Notes: generated from the letters alone by a model not told the origin. 64,000 nucleotides of DNA from Mesonia oceanica (GCF_902499555.1 NZ_CABVMM010000004.1:62001-126000), one strand, 5' to 3'; shown: positions 10,472 through 20,754, counted from the stretch's first letter. Translations and numbers: made by a program.

Positions 10472-10495
10472 ATGTGCTTATATTTTTTAAATTTG
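10464..10495 (+). promoter_or_regulatory. Promoter of the DUF1456 gene (TTG-N21-TAAATTTG)
   Basis: TTG at 10464-10466 and TAAATTTG at 10488-10495 with a 21 nt spacer match the Bacteroidota TTG-N17-23-TAnnTTTG consensus. It overlaps the end of the DUF2254 gene and places the transcript start downstream of 10474, which decides the DUF1456 start at 10516. Confidence 0.6.
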
Positions 10496-10515
10496 CAGTC
10501 AATTCTAAAAAACTT

Positions 10516-10755
10516 ATGGGATTAAACAATAACGACATCTTTAAAAAATTACGGGTAGCTCACAAACTTCGTGATACCGATATTATAGAAATCTTCGCTT
10601 TGGTAGATTTTAAAGTCACTAAAAGTGAACTGGGAGCTATTTTCAGAAAAGAGGGACATCCCAATTATCAAGAATGCGGCGATCAATTTCTTAGGAATTT
10701 TTTAAACGGTCTCATCATTCATTTAAGAGGCCCGATGCCGCCGAAAAAAAAATAA
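10516..10755 (+). CDS. DUF1456 family protein, single-repeat form
   Basis: 79 aa from the ATG at 10516 (GLNNNDIFKKLRVAHKLRD). A longer in-frame start at 10474 was rejected because the -7 box at 10488-10495 lies inside it. The NNDIFKKLRVA and ELGAIFRKEGHPNYQECGDQFLRNFLNGL blocks are the DUF1456 signature. E. coli YehS (~156 aa) carries two copies of this domain; here there is only one, ending in a basic tail (MPPKKK). The function of the family is unknown; it is a small soluble helical protein. Confidence 0.85.
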   Translation: MGLNNNDIFKKLRVAHKLRDTDIIEIFALVDFKVTKSELGAIFRKEGHPNYQECGDQFLRNFLNGLIIHLRGPMPPKKK

Positions 10756-10829
10756 TTTTACATATATTGTTTATATTGTAAATCTAACTTCATTTTTACG
10801 TCTTATTTAAGAGAACCCAAATTTGGTTT

Positions 10830-11522
10830 ATGAACGAAATCACTGTTAAGAAAAGAGTTTTTACAGAAGAAGAGATAAAAGCCCTCAATAAAAAATACAA
10901 ACCCCTTTCTATTGAAGAACGAATAAAAGAACTCTATAAAGACTTTGATGTTACCGAAGTGATGCTTACCAGCTCCTTTGCAGCAACTTCTGCTTTTTTA
11001 CTGAAGCTTTTTTCTGATGTCAACAAAAAACAGAAAGTTTTCTTTATTGATACAGGTTACCATTTTGATGAAACTCTTAACTACAAAAAGGAACTGACCA
11101 AGAAATACGGGCTAAACGTAAAATCGATAAGTGCCATTAAAGAAGAACACGAGTTTACCACAAAAGATGAAACTTGGCGAAAAAATCCTGATTTTTGTTG
11201 TTCTATTAATAAAGTAAGACCGTTAGAAACCATTAAAAAGAATTATTCGGTTTGGGTAAGCGGTTTAATGGAATGGCAAAGTGATCATCGTTCTACTTTA
11301 AATATTTTTGAAGAACGTGGGGAGATTTTAAAATTCTATCCATTATTAGATGTCACCAAAGAAGAGCGAGATAAGTTTATAGAAGAACACCAATTACCTT
11401 TTCATCCATTAGTAGCAAAAGACTACAATTCTATTGGTTGTACACATTGTACGGTTCCAGGTGAAGACCGCTCAGGACGTTGGAATAATAATCCAAAAAC
11501 TGAGTGTGGACTGCATTTATAA
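10830..11522 (+). CDS. cysH: Phosphoadenylyl/adenylyl-sulfate reductase
   Basis: 230 aa assimilatory sulfate-reduction enzyme that reduces APS or PAPS to sulfite using thioredoxin. The PP-loop-like nucleotide region includes VMLTSSFAATSAFLL and the FIDTGYHFDET motif. The Cys pairs CC (123-124) and CxxC (204, 207) would bind a [4Fe-4S] cluster, which points to APS use or an iron-sulfur PAPS reductase. The nucleophilic Cys226 is in the C-terminal ECGLH motif. No cysDN, siroheme or sulfite reductase genes adjoin, so the pathway partners are elsewhere. Confidence 0.93.
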   Translation: MNEITVKKRVFTEEEIKALNKKYKPLSIEERIKELYKDFDVTEVMLTSSFAATSAFLLKLFSDVNKKQKVFFIDTGYHFDETLNYKKELTKKYGLNVKSISAIKEEHEFTTKDETWRKNPDFCCSINKVRPLETIKKNYSVWVSGLMEWQSDHRSTLNIFEERGEILKFYPLLDVTKEERDKFIEEHQLPFHPLVAKDYNSIGCTHCTVPGEDRSGRWNNNPKTECGLHL

Positions 11523-11551
11523 AAAACTGGATTCTATTTTTATAGTTTACG

Positions 11552-11950
11552 TTACTCTATTTGCCGAATAATATCTTTTATTCCACTTACACTAATAGGT
11601 TTGACCACATAGTTTTTTATGGCCGAAAACTCTTTGGCTTTCTCCCGATCTTCCGGAGTTTCTGAAGAACTAACTACAAAAATCTTCAATTTTGCAGGAA
11701 TATCGATTTTAGTGATCTTTTCAAGAAATTGCCATCCATTCATAATAGGCATATTGATATCCAAGAAGATCACATCCGGCAACGTTTCTTTTTCCCTTAA
11801 AATTGCACTTAAGTGATCGTAGGCTTCTTTACCATTTTTAAAGATTAAAAAAGTATCACAATACCCCGAATATTCTAGCATTTTCTTTGTTCCGAAAATA
11901 AAAATGGGATCATCATCAATAATGCAAGCTAAGTTTATTTTATTTTTCAT
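11552..11950 (-). CDS. Single-domain response regulator (CheY-like)
   Basis: 132 aa receiver domain with no output domain. From the ATG at 11950 (MKNKINLACIIDDD) the acidic pocket is D12-D14, the phospho-acceptor D64 is in VIFLDINMP, the switch Ser is in FVVSSSETP and the conserved Lys is K117 in VVKPIS. An upstream in-frame ATG at 12010 would add 20 residues (MDGVEVKNEGK...) that do not look like receiver sequence; it cannot be excluded. No histidine kinase lies next to it. The free Hpt protein at 48179-48517 is a conceivable phosphorelay partner, but that is speculation. Confidence 0.9.
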   Translation of the reverse strand: MKNKINLACIIDDDPIFIFGTKKMLEYSGYCDTFLIFKNGKEAYDHLSAILREKETLPDVIFLDINMPIMNGWQFLEKITKIDIPAKLKIFVVSSSETPEDREKAKEFSAIKNYVVKPISVSGIKDIIRQIE

Positions 11951-12070
11951 CTTAAAAACTTTAAAGGGAAGAGACCTTTTTCCTTCATTTTTAACTTCTA
12001 CACCATCCATTAGGATTTCAGTTCAGTTAAGGATGATAACTAAATGTAATTTTGGTATTTCACCTATTGG

Positions 12071-12109
12071 AATAAAAAATCCTGTCCAAAATGAACAGGA
12101 TTTTTATTT
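12071..12109 (-). terminator. Intrinsic terminator of sucC
   Basis: AAAAATCCTGT (12075-12085), 9 nt loop, ACAGGATTTTT (12095-12105). On the minus strand it follows the sucC stop by about 20 nt and is followed by a T-rich tract. The symmetric A/T flanks would let it also work on the plus strand. Confidence 0.85.
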
Positions 12110-12123
12110 AGAAAAATTATTAT

Positions 12124-13317
12124 CTAAGACAATACTTCGTGTACTTTATCTGCTGCTTCTTTAAATTGCACAGCACTTTCTACATTAAGTCCACTATTAT
12201 CTATTAATTCTTTTGCTTTATCTGCATTTGTTCCTTGTAAACGAACAATAATTGGTACATTAATATCGTCACCCATATTTTTATAAGCATCTACAATACC
12301 CTGCGCCACACGATCACAACGTACAATACCTCCAAAAATATTCACCAAAATAGCTTCTACTTTATCGTCTTTTAAGATAAGACGGAAAGCTTCTTCTACA
12401 CGCTTAGCATCTGCGGTACCCCCAACATCTAAGAAGTTAGCCGGCTCACCTCCTGCTTGCTTAATTAAATCCATTGTAGCCATGGCAAGACCAGCACCAT
12501 TTACCATACAACCTACATTTCCATCTAAATCTACATAGTTTAAACCTGCTTTTTTAGCTTCAACTTCAGTTGGGTTTTCTTCACGCTCATCACGCATTTC
12601 TGCGTAATCTTTGTGACGGAAAAGTGCATTATCATCTAAAGTTACCTTTGCGTCTACCGCCATAATTTTATCATCACTTGTTTTTAACACCGGGTTAATT
12701 TCAAATAATGAAGAATCAGACTTATCATACGCAGTATAAAGTGCGGTAACAAATTTTGTCATTTCTTTAAAAGCAGCTCCAGACAATCCTAAGTTAAAAG
12801 CTATTTTTCTTGCTTGGAAAGGTAAAATTCCGGTAGCAGGATCAATTTCTTCTGTAAAGATTAAATGTGGAGTTTCTTCTGCAACTGTTTCAATATCCAT
12901 TCCTCCTTCGGTAGAATACATAATCATGTTTTTTCCGTTCGCACGGTTTAATAACACAGACATATAATATTCTTCCGGCTCATTATCTCCTGGATAATAA
13001 ACATCTTCAGCAACTAAAACCTGATTTACTTTTTTACCTTCAGCAGAAGTTTGAGGCGTCACCAAATTCATCCCGATAATTTCACCGGAAATTTTCTCTA
13101 CCTCTTGTAAGTTTTTAGCCAACTTTACTCCACCACCTTTTCCTCGACCTCCTGCATGTACTTGTGCTTTAATCACGTGCCATCCAGTTCCGGTTTCTTC
13201 GGTTAGTTTTTTAGCCGCTTCTACTGCAGCTTCAGGAGTATTGGCAACAATACCTCGTTGAATTCTAACTCCAAAGCTATTTAATATTTCTTTTCCTTGA
13301 TATTCGTGTAAATTCAT
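12124..13317 (-). CDS. sucC: Succinate-CoA ligase subunit beta
   Basis: 397 aa TCA-cycle enzyme subunit: succinyl-CoA + ADP/GDP + Pi = succinate + CoA + ATP/GTP, together with SucD. It has the ATP-grasp start MNLHEYQGKEIL, HVIKAQVHAGGRGKGGGV in the nucleotide-binding part, and the C-terminal ligase_CoA domain with GAGLAMATMDLIK, FLDVGG and NIFGGIVRCDRVA. sucD is not adjacent, which is usual in Flavobacteriaceae. It is transcribed alone from a good promoter (13353-13383) to its own terminator. Confidence 0.97.
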   Translation of the reverse strand: MNLHEYQGKEILNSFGVRIQRGIVANTPEAAVEAAKKLTEETGTGWHVIKAQVHAGGRGKGGGVKLAKNLQEVEKISGEIIGMNLVTPQTSAEGKKVNQVLVAEDVYYPGDNEPEEYYMSVLLNRANGKNMIMYSTEGGMDIETVAEETPHLIFTEEIDPATGILPFQARKIAFNLGLSGAAFKEMTKFVTALYTAYDKSDSSLFEINPVLKTSDDKIMAVDAKVTLDDNALFRHKDYAEMRDEREENPTEVEAKKAGLNYVDLDGNVGCMVNGAGLAMATMDLIKQAGGEPANFLDVGGTADAKRVEEAFRLILKDDKVEAILVNIFGGIVRCDRVAQGIVDAYKNMGDDINVPIIVRLQGTNADKAKELIDNSGLNVESAVQFKEAADKVHEVLS

Positions 13318-13352
13318 AATCAGGTTTTTCTACTAGTTCTAATTTTGGTTCA

Positions 13353-13383
13353 CAAAAGTAACAAATGTAATATTTAGTAGCAA
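13353..13383 (-). promoter_or_regulatory. Promoter of sucC (TTG-N20-TACTTTTG)
   Basis: On the minus strand TTG (13383-13381) and TACTTTTG (13360-13353) are separated by 20 nt, an exact match to the Bacteroidota consensus. The leader to the sucC ATG is about 30 nt. Confidence 0.7.
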
Positions 13384-13425
13384 TATTTTTTAGGTTTTAA
13401 AACACTTTATTCAAATAAAAAAAGC

Positions 13426-13456
13426 TTTGTTTTAAATTGAATATGAAGTAAGTTTG
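13426..13456 (+). promoter_or_regulatory. Promoter of the DUF3820 gene (TTTG-N19-TAAGTTTG)
   Basis: TTTG at 13426-13429 and TAAGTTTG at 13449-13456 with a 19 nt spacer. The ATG at 13463 follows after only 6 nt, so the transcript is probably leaderless or nearly so. It also rules out the in-frame TTG at 13454 as start because that codon overlaps the -7 box. Confidence 0.7.
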
Positions 13457-13462
13457 GTTTTT

Positions 13463-13699
13463 ATGCTGAATCCTGAAGAATTATTAAAACTCGCCTACGC
13501 CAAAATGTATTTTGGCAAGTATAAAGATTGGTACTTATCTGATGTTCCTGAACCTTATTTTGTTTGGTTCAATAAAAAAGGCTTTCCTCCGGGGAAAACC
13601 GGTGAACAAATGCGGGCTGTTTTTGAACTCAAAATTAACGGATTAGAATACTTGCTAAAAGAAATTAGGAGAAAGTATCCTGACCCCAAGAAAAAATAG
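13463..13699 (+). CDS. DUF3820 family protein
   Basis: 78 aa from the ATG at 13463 (MLNPEELLKLAYAKMYFGKY). The family pattern is clear: FGKYKDWYLSDVPEPYFVWF, then G-rich PPGKTGEQM, then the ELKINGLEYLL block. DUF3820 has been annotated as a putative quorum-sensing-regulated virulence factor, but this name rests on little and the protein is best treated as uncharacterised. No membrane or secretion signal. It stands between divergent sucC and co-directional pyrG, with 85 nt to the latter, which has its own -7 box. Confidence 0.85.
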   Translation: MLNPEELLKLAYAKMYFGKYKDWYLSDVPEPYFVWFNKKGFPPGKTGEQMRAVFELKINGLEYLLKEIRRKYPDPKKK

Positions 13700-13743
13700 C
13701 GTACAAAAAACGGGTTTATAGTAATAAAATAAATTGTTATTTG

Positions 13744-13751
13744 TACTTTTG
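13744..13751 (+). promoter_or_regulatory. -7 box (TACTTTTG) of pyrG
   Basis: Exact TAnnTTTG match 33 nt before the pyrG ATG. No clear TTG at the usual upstream distance. Confidence 0.5.
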
Positions 13752-13763
13752 CGCTCCGTATAG

Positions 13764-15404
<1,641 letters not shown>

Positions 15405-15536
15405 TGTCATCTTGGCATTTATGCTATAATGGCTACTTTTTTGACTAACAAAAAGTTGAAATCTTATATGGTTTTTTAAGTTGAAATCAAGACTTTTGCA
15501 AACCTTAAATTATAAAAATTACCTTGTTCCCTATTT

Positions 15537-17396
15537 ATGGAAAATAAAAAATTTGATCTAAATTCAATAATTGGATTTTTATTGATTGGTGCCATCCTTA
15601 TTTGGATGCTATACACTAACCAAGACCAAGAAACAAAAACAACTGAAGCCGGAACCCCGGAAAATCAAGAAGAAGTGATCATCAACAGCGAAGATAATGC
15701 TGCGATTACTACAACTGAAAATAACAAACCCGCCACCGATTCGCTAACACAAGCGCAAGCAAAAAGTGAATTAGGAGCATTTGCTTATTCTGCGGGATTA
15801 CCTTCAGCAACCAATAACACAACTACCCTAGAAAACGATGTTCTTGAATTAAAAGTAAGTAATAAAGGTGGGCAGATTGTTGAAGCAAAACTAAAAAACG
15901 AAACTACTTATACTGGAGAAAATGTTTATTTGGTGAGAGACGGAAATGCTTCTTTCAACCTTCAACTGAACACTTCAGACAACCGGGTCTTAGAAACCAA
16001 AAATTTATTTTTTGAGCCTAAATTAACTGAAAGTGGAGAGAATACCGTTCTTTCGATGAAGTTAAAAGCTGCAGACAATAAATATTTAGAATACATTTAC
16101 ACCTTAAAACCGGGCAATTATATGATGGATTTTGCGATCCGTTCGCAAGGTTTAAACAATGTAATTAATAGTGGCCAAGATGTACTTTTAGATTGGCAAC
16201 TGAAAGCTTACCGTCATTCAAAAAGTATTTCTTACGAAAATAGATATACTGAATTACAATGGATGTACGAAGGTGACAACGATGATTCTTCAGGACAAGG
16301 TAGCTTAGAAGAAGATGAAGATGTAGATATTGACTGGATAGCTTTTAGACAACACTTCTTCACCTCTATTTTATTAACCGATGCTCCTTTTGAAAAAGCA
16401 AAATTCACTTCTGAAAACTTAGTAAAAGATGAAGATGTAGACACCACTTACCTAAAGAGTTTTGCTGCCAATATTCCCTTAAAATTAAAAGGAGGCGAAT
16501 TAAATGAAAACTTAAACTGGTATTACGGTCCTACCGACTATAAAATATTAAACGATTACGATCGTGATCTTGATGAAATTGTTCCCTTAGGTTGGGGAAT
16601 CTTTGGATGGATCAATAAAGGATTGATTATCCCATTCTTTAATTTCCTAATCAGCTTTTTACCTGCCGGAATTGCGATTATCTTTTTAACGATTTCCGTA
16701 AAACTATTATTATCTCCCGTACAGTACAAGCAATACGTTTCTCAGGCTAAAATGAAAGTATTACGACCTGAGATTAACGAGATCAACGAGAAGTACAAAG
16801 ATAATGCGATGAAGAAGCAGCAAGAAACGATGAAGCTGTATAGCAAAGCTGGAGCCAGTCCTATGAGTGGTTGTTTACCTGCCTTAATGCAGATTCCTGT
16901 GTTCTATGCTTTATTTAACTTTTTCCCAAGTGTTTTTGAACTTCGACAAAAAGGATTTTTATGGGCAGACGATTTATCGAGCTACGATGTAATTGCTGAA
17001 TTACCTTTTAAAATTCCTTTTTACGGCGACCACATTAGTTTATTCCCAATTTTGGCCTCAGTAGCTATCTTTATTTATATGACGATGACTACCGGGCAAA
17101 GCATGCAACAAGCTCAACAACCGGGAATGCCGAACATGAAATTTATTATGTACCTATCGCCATTATTTATGTTGGTATTCTTTAATAACTACGCTAGTGG
17201 ACTTTCGCTGTATTACTTCACTTCTAACTTAATTACTATTGGGATTATGTTAGTGATCAAGAATTTTATTATTGATGAAGATAAAATTCACGCGAAGATT
17301 CAAGAGAATAAGAAAAAACCTAAGAAAAAAGGGAAGTTCGCACGTAAATTCCAAGAAATGATGGAACAAGCCGAACAACAAAAGAACAAAAAATAA
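15537..17396 (+). CDS. yidC: Membrane protein insertase YidC
   Basis: 619 aa inner-membrane insertase/chaperone acting alone or with Sec. One N-terminal membrane segment (~10-25) is followed by a large periplasmic beta domain (~95-355) and the Oxa1/YidC core with several membrane segments. The core contains LLLSPVQYKQYVSQAKM, the MSGCLPALMQIPVFYALF signature and the late SLYYFTSNLITI helix. The C-terminus is strongly basic and suits ribosome contact. The gene ends at an intrinsic terminator (17421-17454). Confidence 0.97.
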   Translation: MENKKFDLNSIIGFLLIGAILIWMLYTNQDQETKTTEAGTPENQEEVIINSEDNAAITTTENNKPATDSLTQAQAKSELGAFAYSAGLPSATNNTTTLENDVLELKVSNKGGQIVEAKLKNETTYTGENVYLVRDGNASFNLQLNTSDNRVLETKNLFFEPKLTESGENTVLSMKLKAADNKYLEYIYTLKPGNYMMDFAIRSQGLNNVINSGQDVLLDWQLKAYRHSKSISYENRYTELQWMYEGDNDDSSGQGSLEEDEDVDIDWIAFRQHFFTSILLTDAPFEKAKFTSENLVKDEDVDTTYLKSFAANIPLKLKGGELNENLNWYYGPTDYKILNDYDRDLDEIVPLGWGIFGWINKGLIIPFFNFLISFLPAGIAIIFLTISVKLLLSPVQYKQYVSQAKMKVLRPEINEINEKYKDNAMKKQQETMKLYSKAGASPMSGCLPALMQIPVFYALFNFFPSVFELRQKGFLWADDLSSYDVIAELPFKIPFYGDHISLFPILASVAIFIYMTMTTGQSMQQAQQPGMPNMKFIMYLSPLFMLVFFNNYASGLSLYYFTSNLITIGIMLVIKNFIIDEDKIHAKIQENKKKPKKKGKFARKFQEMMEQAEQQKNKK

Positions 17397-17420
17397 TTCA
17401 ACCTATATTTTTAATTTTAG

Positions 17421-17454
17421 AATCCCTGAAAAGAAATATTTCAGGGATTTTTTT
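17421..17454 (+). terminator. Intrinsic terminator after yidC
   Basis: AATCCCTGAAA (17421-17431), loop AGAAATA, TTTCAGGGATT (17439-17449) followed by a run of T to 17454. It lies 25 nt past the yidC stop and isolates the GH53 gene. Confidence 0.9.
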
Positions 17455-17487
17455 GTTACTTGAAACACCGCAAAAACAATAATTCAA

Positions 17488-18564
17488 ATGAAATTTTCAA
17501 CTTGCTTTTTAATTTTATTAAGCCTACTTACCTCCTGCGAAAGTGAAGAGGACATTTCAACAGAAATAGATCAACAGGAAGATAATTTTATTTCGGCAGT
17601 AGATATTTCCAGCTTTCCAGAAATAGAAAGCACCCACCCCCTATTTTATGATAGGAATGGTGAAGAAACAGATTTTTTAAGCATTCTTAAGAAAAATGGA
17701 GTTAATACCATCAGGTTAAGATTATGGGTAAATCCTGTCCATCAACATTCCACCTACCAAGAAGTAAAAACATTTACAGAAAGGCTTCGTCATTTAGGTT
17801 TCAAAATATGGCTAACGCTTCACTATTCAGACACTTGGGCAGATCCTGCTCAACAAGAAACACCTTTAGCCTGGCAAGAGTTGAGCTATAAGCAATTGAA
17901 AAATAAAGTTTCAACTTATACTAAAACTATTGCTGAAGAAATACAGCCTGACTTCATTCAAATAGGAAATGAAATCAACTCCGGTTTTTTACATCCCAAG
18001 GGAAATCTAACCGATTATCCTACTCAATTTAAAGAATTAATGACCTTGGCAATTGCAGAAGTAAGAGATAATTCACCCAATTCTAAAATCATTATTCATT
18101 ACGCCGGATTAAACCAAGTAAATGAATTTTACAGTGAATTAAATAACTTGGATTACGACATCATTGGTTTATCGTATTATCCTATTTGGCATGGAAAAGA
18201 ACTCCTTCAATTAGATGAAACCTTGAAGAGTTTAAGTAACAATTTCAACAACAAAAAAATAATCATTGCTGAAACTGCTTATCCTTTTACTTTAGATTGG
18301 AACGATTGGACCAACAATATTCTAGGACAAGAAGACCAACTTATTTTACCGGAATATCCTGCAACTCCACAGGGACAAGCACAATTCATTAATACCCTTA
18401 AAAACATCGTTGCTAAAACTCCAAACGGAATTGGGTTCTGTTATTGGGGTGCAGAGTTAATTGCTTGGAAAGGGGAAGAAGCAGAAGATGCATCTTCTTG
18501 GGAAAACCAAGCTTTATTCGATTTTGAAAACCAAGCGCTTCCTGTAATTAAAGAATTTAAATAG
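17488..18564 (+). CDS. GH53 endo-beta-1,4-galactanase lipoprotein
   Basis: 358 aa. A signal peptide ends in LLTSC with the lipid-acceptor Cys17; the following ESEED is an acidic export signal of the kind that sends Bacteroidota lipoproteins to the cell surface. The rest is a GH53 TIM barrel: NTIRLRLWVNP, IWLTLHYSDTWADP, acid/base Glu162 in QIGNEIN, nucleophile Glu262 in IIAETAYP, then GFCYWGAE. The activity expected is cleavage of beta-1,4-galactan (type I arabinogalactan side chains of pectin). No SusC/SusD pair or other glycosidase adjoins, so it is an orphan gene. It ends 4 nt from the convergent FAS1 gene. Confidence 0.92.
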   Translation: MKFSTCFLILLSLLTSCESEEDISTEIDQQEDNFISAVDISSFPEIESTHPLFYDRNGEETDFLSILKKNGVNTIRLRLWVNPVHQHSTYQEVKTFTERLRHLGFKIWLTLHYSDTWADPAQQETPLAWQELSYKQLKNKVSTYTKTIAEEIQPDFIQIGNEINSGFLHPKGNLTDYPTQFKELMTLAIAEVRDNSPNSKIIIHYAGLNQVNEFYSELNNLDYDIIGLSYYPIWHGKELLQLDETLKSLSNNFNNKKIIIAETAYPFTLDWNDWTNNILGQEDQLILPEYPATPQGQAQFINTLKNIVAKTPNGIGFCYWGAELIAWKGEEAEDASSWENQALFDFENQALPVIKEFK

Positions 18565-18568
18565 TTTA

Positions 18569-19978
18569 TTAGGGCAACAATACGGTATCTATTTTAAACA
18601 AACTACCATTCATGGCTTGTGCACGTTTATCTAAAATATTAGAAGTACGTTGATTGCTATCCATTAAACTTGGTGATTCAGTATCGATAGAAATATCTCC
18701 TCCTAATGTAGTTATAGTAGAAGAATTATAATTGTTCAATTCTAAATCCAGATTGGGAGCGATATGTAAGTTTAATATAGAAATTAAATTCGCTTCAGAA
18801 AGTTCTTCTAAAGACGCATTTTGTTCAGGATAGAGTTCTATTAATACATCTTCAAAAGCTTCATTAATGGGAGCAAAAACTGTATAAGGCGTTTGGGAAT
18901 CATTCATAGTTGCCAATCTTCCCAAATAATCTTCACTCACTATATCTTCCCTATTAAATGCTTCTACTAAAGTGTTTAAATCATTATCGGCATTAATAAA
19001 ATCGGTTAATGTTGGTAGTGTCAATACATCGCTCAACGCATGAATCACCCCATTAGTAGTCACAATATCTTGCACGGTAATCGATGCAGTTCCATTGAGC
19101 AATAAACCTACTTCTTTATTCACATATAAACTAAGAGCTTTCTCTTCGTTATTAATGTTTAGTGTGGCTAACGTATTGGTATATCCTGTTTTTAATCGGG
19201 AAGTAATCATTAAACCATCCAGCGCATGATAACTAAAAAACTGATTGATTTCATCAGAACTCAAATTAGCATTCTCCCAATAAGTCGTGAACAAATCAGC
19301 TGAAGGAATGAAAAGCGTCTTATTTTCTTCGGAAGTAAATTCGTTTATAATTTCAGCATTATTTTGAAGTGCAGCTTCATAAAATGGGCTTAAGTTAATA
19401 TCGGCTTCCAAAAAAGTTTCCAAGGTAGGCAAACCTAAAACACCATTAATTTCGTGGAATAATCCGTTATCAACTTCAATATCAGTTTGTGTAAATTCTA
19501 CATTTCCATTAAACCTAACATTATCTTCTTGAGCGTTTATCAATAAATTCAAATTAGTTTCAGTACTATCAGTAAGCGGAACTGCAGAAAGTGTTTTTAG
19601 ATATCCAGTTACAAAATTCTCTTCGTAAGTAATGGTTTCCAATAAATGATACCTTACCAAACTAAAAGCTTCGGCTTCTGTAATTTCTTCGATTCCTGAA
19701 ATATTATTCGCTTGAAAATAGGTTTCCATGGCTTCATTATTAGGAGCAAGAATAGTTAAACTCCCTGAATTCCCATCTAAAGCAGCATCGTAATTCGCTT
19801 TTTCAATTAATTGTTGAAACAAACTATACTCCGGGTTCTTAGCTATATATTCAATGATAGAATTATTTCCCTCAATTACATTCCCATTATCGTCATCATC
19901 AACACAACTTACCATCAATAGGAGAAATAAAAATAAAGGAACTATTTTTGTTACTTTTAAAATAATTTTATTCATCAT
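18569..19978 (-). CDS. Fasciclin (FAS1) domain lipoprotein
   Basis: 469 aa. The signal peptide ends in LMVSC (Cys25) and is followed by VDDDD, a surface-lipoprotein export signal. Three FAS1 domains follow at about 40-185, 190-320 and 325-469; each shows a LTILAPNNEA / TLFIPSADLF / YTVFAPINEAF strand and a late Y/F-H-x-L...(I/V)H-type core (GLFHEINGVL, GVIHALSDVL). FAS1 proteins mediate cell adhesion or bind glycans and proteins outside the cell. Convergent with the GH53 gene with a 4 nt gap; no separate terminator fits between them. Confidence 0.92.
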   Translation of the reverse strand: MMNKIILKVTKIVPLFLFLLLMVSCVDDDDNGNVIEGNNSIIEYIAKNPEYSLFQQLIEKANYDAALDGNSGSLTILAPNNEAMETYFQANNISGIEEITEAEAFSLVRYHLLETITYEENFVTGYLKTLSAVPLTDSTETNLNLLINAQEDNVRFNGNVEFTQTDIEVDNGLFHEINGVLGLPTLETFLEADINLSPFYEAALQNNAEIINEFTSEENKTLFIPSADLFTTYWENANLSSDEINQFFSYHALDGLMITSRLKTGYTNTLATLNINNEEKALSLYVNKEVGLLLNGTASITVQDIVTTNGVIHALSDVLTLPTLTDFINADNDLNTLVEAFNREDIVSEDYLGRLATMNDSQTPYTVFAPINEAFEDVLIELYPEQNASLEELSEANLISILNLHIAPNLDLELNNYNSSTITTLGGDISIDTESPSLMDSNQRTSNILDKRAQAMNGSLFKIDTVLLP

Positions 19979-20029
19979 TACGTTTTAAAATTTCTAAACA
20001 AAGTGCCAATATACAAAAAACAACAGCTT

Positions 20030-20740
20030 ATGTCTGCTAAGATCTTCAACGGTTTTTTTGTGCTTTTTATTTTAAATCCTTTATTGCTTTTTTCTCAGGA
20101 AAACCTTAATCAACTTGATGCAGAGGGCAAGCGACACGGAAAATGGATGAAAAAATTTGAAGGAACCGATCAAATCCGTTACGAAGGTGAATTTAATCAC
20201 GGAAAAGAAGTAGGAACGTTTAAATTTTATGAAAAAGGAAATGAAGATCATCCCCATGCCACCAAAACCTATTCTTCCAATAGTGACATCGTTGATGCAA
20301 AATTTTACACTAAAAAAGGAAAACTACTAACGGAAGGGCATTTTAAAGATAGAAAAAGAACGGGAAAATGGACTTACTATCACAAAAAAAAAGAGGTAGT
20401 AATGATGATTGAAAATTACCAAAACGGACAACTAAACGGCGAAAAATCTATCTTCTACGAAAATGGTAAAATTTCTGAAAAGCAACATTACCTCAACGGA
20501 GTTCAACAAGGCGAACATTTAGTGTACGGCGCTAATGGGAAATTACTTCAATATTATACCTATAAAGACGGACAACTTCAAGGACTCTCTAAAATATACA
20601 ACACAGAAGGTCAATTAATTAAAGAAGGAAACTACAAAAATGGACTTCGGGATGGCATTTGGAAAACCTATGAAAATGGAAAACTAACCGAAACCGAAAA
20701 ATTCCCTAAAGAAAAACCTTCTGTAAGCAAGGGAAAATAA
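20030..20740 (+). CDS. Secreted MORN-repeat protein (YwqK-like)
   Basis: 236 aa from the ATG at 20030, which places the signal peptide (MSAKIFNGFFVLFILNPLLLFSQ) at the N-terminus; a GTG at 20003 would put ten polar residues in front and is less likely. Eight or so MORN-like units follow, e.g. GKRHGKWMKKF, NHGKEVGTFKFY, RKRTGKWTYYH, GQLNGEKSIFY, GVQQGEHLVY, GQLQGLSKIY and GLRDGIWKTY. Automatic pipelines call such proteins 'toxin-antitoxin system YwqK family antitoxin', but no toxin is visible and the role is unknown. The strongly basic tail is unusual for a secreted protein. mnmA follows 40 nt downstream with its own -7 box. Confidence 0.82.
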   Translation: MSAKIFNGFFVLFILNPLLLFSQENLNQLDAEGKRHGKWMKKFEGTDQIRYEGEFNHGKEVGTFKFYEKGNEDHPHATKTYSSNSDIVDAKFYTKKGKLLTEGHFKDRKRTGKWTYYHKKKEVVMMIENYQNGQLNGEKSIFYENGKISEKQHYLNGVQQGEHLVYGANGKLLQYYTYKDGQLQGLSKIYNTEGQLIKEGNYKNGLRDGIWKTYENGKLTETEKFPKEKPSVSKGK

Positions 20741-20754
20741 AACGACAAAATCAC

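Noticed and set aside
17488..19978. A polysaccharide utilisation locus around the GH53 gene
   Set aside because: No SusC/SusD pair, regulator or other glycosidase; the nearest TonB receptor is 14 kb away and is of siderophore type.
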